Positions 30,635-37,801 of a stretch of DNA of 37,801 nt are shown in pieces; within the stretch, counting starts at the first letter, position 1, and each line of letters starts with the position of its first letter. The translations under genes and the position numbers were made by a program. The stretch covers positions 1 through 37,801 of the forward strand of contig JALLAZ010000007.1 of NCBI GenBank assembly GCA_036939755.1, in the 5' to 3' direction. Origin of the DNA: Stephanodiscus triporus (taxonomy: Eukaryota; Bacillariophyta; Thalassiosirophyceae; Thalassiosirales; Thalassiosiraceae). The notes under the pieces are model-generated. The model did no database searches. It worked only from the letters and a program-made list of their open reading frames with translations, and was not told where the DNA came from.

Positions 30635-32349
30635 TCACGCGATCTCATACTCGAAATCCTCCCATTCCTTCATCAAGTGCTTCAGCTGCTTCTGACTGTT
30701 GATGATGATCCTCCTCACCTTGTCCGGCTTGAGACCGACGAGGTCGCTAACCTCCGCTATCGTTAGTGGTCCTGACATGCCCCGGGGCAACGCCCGCTCG
30801 TCCATGAGTCCGTACCTGAGCAGAAGCAGGTCCACCTCTTGGGGGAGCAGGTACCTACGCAGCGTCCCGATCAGGTGCTCCTTCATTAGCAGTCGCTGCG
30901 TCCTCTCGTACTCCGTCTCGTCGACAGTTCCCTCCACGATGTCGTACATTGTATCCCTCCTGGAGTTGCTCCCGTTCGGCTTGTGGGCGTTCCGCACCTC
31001 CGCGTCGAGGGAGTACGTGACCTGCCCCATCGCCGCGCGACACCGACGCAGCTGCAGGACCGTGATGTCGCAGGCGTTCGCGAGCTCGGCCTTCGTGGGA
31101 TATCTCCCGAGCTCCCTCCTCAGTCGGCCCTCCTCCCTCGACACGCGCTTGTGGGTCTCGTGTATGCGCTGGGGCACCGTGACTATGCGGCTCTGCGTCG
31201 TCTGCGATCGCTTGACGGCCGATCGGATCCAGTACATCGCGTAGGTGGAGAAGCGAAAGCCTCGGTCGGGCTCGTACTTCTCGGCGGCCCGGATGAGCGC
31301 CTGGGGTGGATGATGTAAATATATATATATATATTGGGCGTTTCAGGAAAATGATGGTTGACGGGGGACGCGAAGACGGGTGAGGGAAGGGGGGGCGTGG
31401 GTATGTGAAGAAAATAGGGGAAGAAGTCGCGTCGTAGTACGCATCATTCGCCCGAGGGGGGAAAAAATAATAAAAGAAAACGCACCATGGTCCCGTCCTG
31501 CATCAGGTCGCCGGCGTTGTACTCGCTCCCAAGCCCGTTCCGTATGTACAGGTTCACGACCCTCTGCACCATACGCAAGTTGCTCGCCACGAGCTGATTC
31601 TTCGCCTCGAGTCCGTCCTCCATCGCCTCCCGCAGCGCCAGCGCGTTGACCTTGCCCGCGGCCGCGCACCACTCATCGTCGGTGGGATCCCGCCCGTACC
31701 TCGACGACAGGTCGACGTGCAGCCGGCGCAGGCGCTCCGCCTCCTGCGTCCGCGCGCCGAGCTCGACCTCCTCCCGGGGCGTCACGCGCGACACCGCGTG
31801 GAAGTCGCGGGCGTAATCCAGGAGGGAGTCCGGCACGGTCGCGGAATTCCGATACATGCTCTCCGAGTTCGTCCGTCGTCGTCGTAGTCGTTGTCGTTGT
31901 TGTTGTTGTTGCGCCGTCGTGCCCGTGCGCTTATTCAGCTTGGCCGCCGTCGATTCCTTCGTATTATTCGTTCGGACCATCACGCGCGTCGGTCGGAGGG
32001 GCGACTGGCCGCGGCGGATGCGGTCGGCGACGCGCGCGTCGTCCTCGTCCCTGATGAAGCCCGGCATCGTCGAGGATTTGCCCCCCGCCGTCTTGTTCGC
32101 GACGATTTTCCGCCGTAGTGCCGGCTCGCCGTCGGACGTCGACGCGACGGCGGGACCGCCCCGCGGCGCCCCCGTCGTCGTCGTCGTCGCCGCGGCGGTC
32201 ACGATCGATCCCTCGCGGAGGATTTCGATGTCTATCCGGGGGGGGGGAGTCGAATCGTCGTGCGGGCGCCGGTCGTCGAGCAACGCGCGGTGAAGGCGAG
32301 GCTCGATCTCCGCGGCGGCCCCGATCCTTCTTCTCGGGACACCCGACAA

Positions 32350-32381
<32 letters not shown>

Positions 32382-32760
32382 TCTTCCCCTTCTTCGGATC
32401 CGGCGGCGGCGGTCGTCGTGCGACCGACGCCGCCGGCGCCTCCAGGTACGAGACCATGCCGAGAGCGCCGGCGCGGGACGACGACGACGACGACGATCGT
32501 CGTCCACCTCCTCCTCCTCCCACCCGCGGGGGCGGTCGACGATCCACGTCGTCGGCCGCGACGTCGACGCCGCGTCGGCACGACGGAGGGACGGACGACG
32601 ACGACGACGACGACGACGAGAAGGCAAGCGACGACGGGCAACGACTCGCCGCCAGGATCGTCGCGGCGGCGGCGGCGGCGAGGGCGATGCCGCCCCGTCG
32701 TCGCCGTCTCCGGCATCTGATGATGATTGACCCACGACTGTTGGCCGATCCGTCGTCCAT
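30635..32760 (-). CDS. Plastid RNA polymerase sigma-70 factor
   Basis: Two exons (32760-31486 and 31300-30635) join in phase to 646 residues; the 185-bp intron contains an AT microsatellite near 31318-31336. The start MDDGSANSRGSIII leads to an Arg-rich stretch, a hydrophobic signal (GIALAAAAAATILAASRCPS) and LAFSSSSS, the plastid-import cleavage type of diatoms. A serine/Asp/Arg-rich spacer of about 250 residues follows. Sigma regions: 1.2 (FHAVSRVTPREEVELG), 2.1-2.2 (NQLVASNLRMVQRVVNLYI, GDLMQDGTM|ALIRAAEKY), 2.4 (FSTYAMYWIRSAVKRS), 3 (RIHETHKRVSREEGRLRREL) and 4 (LLLRYGLMDE, LTIAEVSDLVGLKPDKVRRI). It directs the bacterial-type plastid RNA polymerase to promoters. Its gene converges on the plastid-type hypothetical gene, 210 bp away. 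Confidence 0.94.
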
Positions 32761-32963
32761 GGTGGTGCTAACGGGGTTTACTAGCGTCGGATGTCGGGGA
32801 ATTCGCGCTCCGATCTCCTTCCTGGCTGTTTGTTTTTGGGTGCCGGCATGTATGTGCACCGAGGTCTCTCGCTGCGCTGACTCGTCAACGTGTGATGTGG
32901 GATGGGTTGTTGTTTGTGTTGTACGACAGTGTCGTGTGTGTTGGTTGATACTACATCTCTCCT

Positions 32964-33036
32964 AACAAATGACGCGTTCCGAAGATTTTCAACTATTCCC
33001 ATGTGAAGGGATGTGCGAACTAACGCGTCATTTGTT
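32964..33036. promoter_or_regulatory. 15-bp inverted repeat with TGACGC half-sites
   Basis: Arms AACAAATGACGCGTT at 32964-32978 and its perfect reverse complement at 33022-33036, with a 43-base spacer. Each arm carries TGACGC, one of the CO2-cAMP-responsive hexamers described in Phaeodactylum. It lies about 204-276 bp upstream of the sigma-factor start codon. A bZIP operator or a decayed terminal-inverted-repeat element are both possible. Confidence 0.5.
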
Positions 33037-33090
33037 TTGACAAGAGTAGAGTTGTGGTTTTTCCGCAAGGAACAAATCTGACGAATCATG

Positions 33091-33098
33091 TGACGTCA
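33091..33098. promoter_or_regulatory. Consensus CRE palindrome TGACGTCA
   Basis: An exact cAMP-response element, the classical bZIP site, 331 bp upstream of the sigma-factor start and 55 bp beyond the inverted repeat. With the two TGACGC sites it makes three CRE-type elements in about 135 bp. Function is inferred. Confidence 0.45.
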
Positions 33099-33409
33099 GC
33101 CGTAGGCTGGTGCGTGTGAGAGTGTGGAGGTTTTTGAGGAACAACACAGAGGGGGGGCGGCCAGACATCTCAATCTCTACAATCTACACACACCTAGGTA
33201 CATACCATAACACCTCAGCAGCAGGATCCCCCACAATGGCTGCCCCAAAAATAATACCATACTATGAAAAAGACCACAGCAACAAATCTCATATCCCCCT
33301 TAAAGAGAGAATAGCAATGGGGGGATTTCTTAGTAGAATTCTTGGTGTCCTCTAGAGAGTACAGTAACAGTAGGAAAAAAATTGATATCATGCAGATCTT
33401 CTTCTCCTT

Positions 33410-33450
33410 CTTTGTCTTTGTCTTTGTCTTTGTCTTTGTCTTTGTCTTTT
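33410..33450. repeat. TCTTTG hexanucleotide repeat
   Basis: About seven tandem copies of a pyrimidine-rich TCTTTG unit in non-coding DNA. It is a simple microsatellite with no spacers, so not CRISPR-like. Confidence 0.85.
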
Positions 33451-34763
33451 GCTCACCTGCTGGCTGCGGCCTGTGCCTACTTGTGGCCTTTTTTTTCAGA
33501 AAACAACAATGCTAGATATTGATATTGCTATTGTAAGTTTCAAATGGAATGACGGTAAAGAAATCTGTTGAAGTTGGACAACAAGGTACTAGTACTACTA
33601 GCAACGACAATGGTGGGAATACTAATATTGTGATGGATTAGCCTCCTGGAGAGAGCAGGGGGGTGAGGTACTAGAAGAAGGTATGGTGACTAGTGAAAGG
33701 AGTGGATGGATAGGAGCAAACAAAAAATGTGAATTAAATTACAATGTACTCCTTTGAATGAGTGTATTGTTGGCAGACAACATGATTTTCTTTATTTTTT
33801 CCCCAAGCAAGTACAGCAAGGAGGGCCGGTGTCAATGCCAGGACCATGAGCCACCATGAGCATTTGGGCATGATACCAGCATATCATAACCATATCCTTG
33901 CTCCATGTAATGCTAGTAGTAGTTAAATTGCTAAAAACTTCAAGCTTGCGCCATTCCATAGACTACATTCCTCCTAGTCCTAGCTCAATGATGAGACCAA
34001 TCCTCTTTTAATATGTCATTGCCAAATCAAAATCCACATGCCAATGGTTCAAGTTCAAGAGCAGTCATGCTCATGCTGCCTAATAATGATAGTAATAACA
34101 CTGGATACTACTCGTAGGCTGACCATACGGGTAGCCAAACCATTGTGGTAGATCAGGGTTCAGTTTCAGAGTTGCTGTTGCTGACCACCCACCAACCACT
34201 TCTTATATAGGTCAAGATAGCAACAATACTGTACTCTTTTTGTAGTTAGTGCAAGATAGAAAGCTCTCCTTTTACTTTCTTGCATGCCAGAACCAGAACA
34301 GAATCTAATCTAATCTGTTTTACGATGACTTAAAAATCAAGTTGAAAGGCACAAATCAATGCAGAAGCAGAAGAATATTCGAGGGCGAGGGACACGCAAG
34401 CCAAATGAACCTGTAGGCAAACTCAACCCTATGGCACTTAAGCTTAAGCCTTTACGGTAGCGAATTTAAAAAAATATTATAATTATTATTACTTCCAGGG
34501 CGGTCGGGACTTGCTACTAAACAAGAAGTTGTTGACATAAACACGGACTGGTGGGCTATATTGTTTTGAAAAAAATAGAGTAGTAGTAGTAGAGAAAGAG
34601 AAGTAGACCAAACCAAACAAATTTTATTTATGGGAGATTAGATAAAATATACCAGCATTTATGTTCTAGCCAGCAGATTAATAAGTGGTTGATTTTTGCC
34701 ATCAAAATCTCATGCACTTGTTTGGCCTGGTAGAATATACATGTTTGTGGTGTTTTGCGGTTT

Positions 34764-35090
34764 ACAATTACACACTGAAAAATTAGCTTGCTAAATGTAC
34801 ACACCTATGCATGAATACCTGCCAGAATACCACACCCAGACAAATCAGCTGTCAAAATATACACATGAGTCATATTCACTGGTGAAATATACACACAGTG
34901 TTTTGTGTGTTCTCCCTGTTGATCTGGTGCTGCAGAATTGCATTTTACACACTGTAAAATTAACCATACTAAATGTACACACTTGCGCAAGATTACCTGC
35001 CAGATTACCACACCCACATTCAACCGGCTGCCAAAATATATACACATGACATTTCAACGGTATAAACACTCAAGTGTGACATTTCAACTG
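34764..35090. repeat. ~178-bp direct repeat, two diverged copies
   Basis: The order of words TTACACACTG, CTAAATGTACACAC, TACCTGCCAGA, TACCACACCCA, CTGCCAAAATATA and ACACATGA occurs twice. AAATGTACAC starts at 34793 and again at 34971, so the unit is about 178 bp. The second copy is followed by a further short repeat of GACATTTCAACGGT/TGACATTTCAACTGGT. The unit could be a satellite or a piece of an LTR belonging to the nearby copia element; it contains no coding sequence. Confidence 0.7.
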
Positions 35091-35298
35091 GTCCAAACGC
35101 GGTGTGTGTATCTGGGACAAAATTTAGTGATAAGTGTGATACACAGGCAGGCTTCACTTGAACACAGGTGAGTACAGGATAGCAGCAAATCTAATGGTGG
35201 AAATTCTGACAGGGAATTATGCGTGATATTTTACCAGTCCAATAAGTGCGTGAGATTTTGGCGGTGAAAATTGACCACTTTGAAGAAGTGCAGTATCG

Positions 35299-37700
35299 AT
35301 GGTAACAAATACACTAAAGATTATGAGAGCAACGATGCTGCTCTCGGCTAGGCTGGTAGGATACGGTCTGTCCGTCTCCAGATACAAGGGGATCTTCAGC
35401 CTCGGCCCTGCTAAGAACGAAGGGAATGCTATGGCCCAGTGGATTTTGAAGGAGAATGGGCAAGTTGTACCTTGCCATACACTTCGCCGCCTCTTGCCTG
35501 CTAAGCTTGCTCTTTCCAATGTGGTCGAAGCTGACAAACGAGCATCGTTCAATACCTTGATTCGAGCAGTGTTGGGTGACTCTGTTAAGATTCCCAACAA
35601 CGTTCCTTTGAGTAACAATGCCACAGAAGCATTTGATGCACTATGGGACCTAGAGCCCTATGAAGATGACCATGAATCCAAGCCATTCATCCCAGAGGCC
35701 GAGTTAAAAGATGCGGCAGGCAAGCCGTTTGTTCATCAATCCCTTGCCGACACGTTGATACATGCTGAAGTCTTGCTACATCACAAGGATAGCCAGGCAA
35801 TTGCACGCATGGTACGCAGGGCTGTAGATGTTGATGGCCAATTGATAGGTACCTTTGACGAGAATCCTCTTTTGAATACGCTTCTCTATGAGTGCGAATT
35901 CAACGATGGCACTAAGAAGGAATATGCTGCAAATACCATTGCATTGAACATTTCCATGGAGTCAGATGCTGATGGTTATAGCAGCTCCCTGCTTTATCAC
36001 ATCGTTGACCATAAGTGTTCAGGGGAGGCCATTAGGATGGCTGACAAGTACATCACTACTAAAACTGGCACTAAACGAATGCGCCAAACAACAGCAGGTT
36101 GGAAATTCCTAGTTGAGTGGGCCAATAGCTCACGTCAATGGATTGACTTGAAAATCTTAAAAAAGTCAAACCCTGTCCAAGTAGCTGAGTATGCTATGGC
36201 TCGAAACATAGGGGAGGAACCTGCCTTTGTGTGGTGGGTGCCTTACGTTCTATGGAAGAGGGATGTCATTGTTTCAGCTGTGAACTCCAGAGTCCGCAAG
36301 ACAAGCCATAAATATGGCATTGAAATCCCTTCTTCTGTCAGACATGCCATTGAAATTGATCGGAAGAACAAGAATACCCTTTGGCAGGATGCACTTGCTA
36401 AGGAGATGGGTAATGTGTGTGTTGCCTTTGAAATCCTTGGTCCGAATGCCAAAGCACCTCCGGGTTGGCAGAAAGCTTCCGGACACATTATCTTTGACTT
36501 GAAAATGGATTTTACACGGAAAGCACGTTGGGTGAAGGACGGCCACAAGACCCCCGATTCCACTACTTCCAGCTTTGCTGGAGTTGTTTTGCGGGATAGC
36601 ATACGCATTTTTCTAACCCATGCCGCCTTACTCGGTCTCCCTGTGATAGGAGCCGACATTCGAAATGCATACCTCCAAGCTCCTAGCTCAGAGAAGCACT
36701 TCATTGTCTGTGGTCCAGAATTTGGAATCGAAAATGAAGGAAGTGTTGCATTGATTTGGTGGGCACTCTACGGTGGTAAAGTTGCAGGCCGTGACTTTTG
36801 GTACCACCTTCGTGATTGTATGGGGCAACTTGGATTTACTTCTTCACGTGCTGATCCTGACGTCTGGCTTAGGCTGTCAAAATGATCAACAGGGGAGGAG
36901 TACTACAAGTATGTCTTATTGTATGTTGATGATGTGTTAGTAATCTCTGAGAATGCTGAAAGTGTTCTACGAAAAGAGATAGGACAACACTTTTTACTTC
37001 AAGATGAGTCCATTGGGCTGCCTTCCCAATATCTGGGAGGTAAACTTCGAGAAGTTACGCTTGAAAATGGAGTAAAGGCTTGGGCATTTGGCTCTTGCCA
37101 ATATGTCCAATCTGCTGTACACAACGTTGAGGATCATCTTGCAAAAGCAGGGGAGAAACTTCCCTACAAAGCTCCCACACCACTCTCCAGTGGATATTGT
37201 CCAGAAATGGATGTATCTCCTGAGTTGGAAGAAACTGATGCACCATATTTCCACTCCCTAGTTGGAGTGCTACGGTGGATTGTTGAGTTACTAGGAAGAG
37301 TTGACATTGATGTGGAGGTATCCATGATGTCTTCACATCTTGCTTTGCCTCATGTAGGACATCTCAAAGAGATCTACCACATCTTTGCATACTTGAAGGC
37401 ACATTCAAATACCGAGATGGTGTTCGATCCGATGCCTGCTGCACCAGACATGAGCTTGTTTGAACATCAGGACTGATCTTACTCGCCATATGGTTGCAAG
37501 GGCCTGGTTGAGGAGTTGCCTGCCAACATGCCTACACAATGCGGTCCCTCGATGACAATGCGAGTATATGTTGATGCTGATCATTCCGGTGATTTGCTCA
37601 CCCGACGCTCTACGCTCTCGGACTGGATTTCTTGTTTTCCTTAACGGAGCCCCAATGTATTGAAGTTCAAAGAAACAGACGTCCTGCGAAACAAGCACAT
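35299..37700 (+). pseudogene. Copia pol remnant: integrase end, RT and RNase H
   Basis: Frame-consistent text from 35299 to about 37600. The integrase C-terminal part reads SLGPAKNEGNAMAQWILK and then FNTLIRAVLGDSVKIPNN. A linker with LLYECEFNDGTKKEY follows. The RT domain starts near 36370 (NKNTLWQDALAKEMGNV) and includes IGADIRNAYLQAPSSEKHF and ADPDVWLRL. The catalytic YVDD is at 36922-36933 (LLYVDDVLVIS), followed by PSQYLGGKLREVTLENGVKA and FHSLVGVLRWIVELLGRVDI. RNase H begins with RVYVDADHSGDLLTRRS near 37563. The first stop replaces a residue just before STGEEYYKYVLLYVDD, and the second replaces an expected Trp after HQD. Without these stops the frame would run about 770 codons, so the decay is recent compared with the element at the left end. 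Confidence 0.85.
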
Positions 37701-37720
37701 TTGGCAGTGAATTTCCCATA
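35299..37720 (+). mobile_element. 5'-truncated Ty1/copia retrotransposon
   Basis: A single + strand frame covers the end of integrase, the whole reverse transcriptase and most of RNase H, but no gag, protease or integrase core lies upstream. Two in-frame TGA stops (36883-36885 and 37474-37476) and frameshifts after about 37600 show decay. No LTR was recognised at either end; the right end may be near 37720, where coding text fades into AT-rich DNA. Its motifs differ from those of the element at 391-3255, so this is a different copia lineage (similar to the CoDi groups of diatoms). Confidence 0.8.
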
Positions 37721-37801
37721 ACTTTTTTTAATTTGCTTTTTATGATTTCATGTAACTATTTATAATTTTTTGGTCATTGCCATGTTTTTTTTTTGAAATT
37801 G

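Larger units (their letters stand above)
32761..35298. other. Non-coding, repeat-bearing stretch upstream of the sigma gene
   Basis: No convincing gene over 2.5 kb. The first 340 bp are the probable sigma-factor promoter (see the inverted repeat and CRE entries). Short open frames at 33110-33355 and 34795-35171 lack family resemblance. A hexanucleotide repeat lies at 33410-33450, a TAG run near 34580 and a ~178-bp direct repeat at about 34764-35090. Base composition is AT-rich compared with the gene block, like the left flank, and suits an intergenic region next to a transposon. Confidence 0.5.

Noticed and set aside
31856..32735. Open frames on the opposite strand and other frames of the sigma-factor spacer
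   Set aside because: Low-complexity translations of GAC/GTC repeats; only the sigma frame links a presequence to sigma regions.
33110..33355. 81-codon open frame upstream of the sigma gene
   Set aside because: No resemblance to a family, no splice partners, and AT-rich sequence unlike the gene block.
33410..33450. Regular short repeats that might suggest a CRISPR array
   Set aside because: Plain hexanucleotide microsatellite with no unique spacers, in a eukaryotic genome.
1..37801. tRNA or rRNA genes
   Set aside because: Scanning by eye for T-loop and anticodon-arm consensus found none that folds; a covariance-model scan would be decisive.

Overview
The window looks like nuclear DNA of a diatom, most likely a centric species of the Thalassiosirales type. 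The evidence is spliceosomal GT-AG introns of about 60-500 bp, eukaryotic housekeeping genes, proteins with plastid-type presequences (hydrophobic signal followed by an A-F or LAF motif), and Ty1/copia pol sequences of the kind common in diatoms. The species is inferred; nothing here names it. One ambiguous base (n) sits at 19577, inside an intron.

Layout. Positions 391-3255 hold a decayed copia element. Its integrase part (+), reverse transcriptase part (-) and RNase H part (+) read as one element whose middle has been inverted. Positions 3256-5391 hold repeats and no convincing gene. Positions 5392-32760 are a compact gene block with mostly alternating strands: a MORC-like GHKL ATPase with an MBD/TAM-like domain and coiled coil (-), SF3A2 (+), a nucleostemin/NUG1-type GTPase (-), SNU13 (+), a small membrane-protein candidate (-), RPL22 (-), a GDPD-family phosphodiesterase (+), CCT7 (-), CDC23/APC8 (+), a cysteine-rich KH-domain protein (-), a large protein with a plastid-type presequence and unknown function (+), and a plastid sigma-70 factor (-). 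Positions 32761-35298 are non-coding and repeat-bearing. Positions 35299-37720 hold a second, 5'-truncated copia pol with two in-frame stops.

Five divergent pairs start 202-376 bp apart and probably share bidirectional promoters: MORC/SF3A2, GTPase/SNU13, RPL22/GDPD, CCT7/CDC23 and KH/plastid protein. Many genes serve basic gene expression: pre-mRNA splicing (SF3A2, SNU13), ribosome assembly and structure (GTPase, RPL22), protein folding (CCT7), the cell cycle (CDC23) and plastid transcription (sigma). They do not form one pathway, so no operon-like system is claimed. Exon joins were chosen by hand from splice consensus and reading phase; for every multi-exon model the joined length is a multiple of three.

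Best leads for follow-up: the MORC-like ATPase, which combines a SUMO-interacting motif, a methyl-CpG-binding-like domain and a heptad minisatellite with altered catalytic residues; the internally inverted copia element; cAMP/CO2-response-type TGACGT/TGACGC palindromes upstream of the sigma factor and RPL22/GDPD genes; the start-codon-only first exon of RPL22; and abrupt base-composition changes in the middle of genes.
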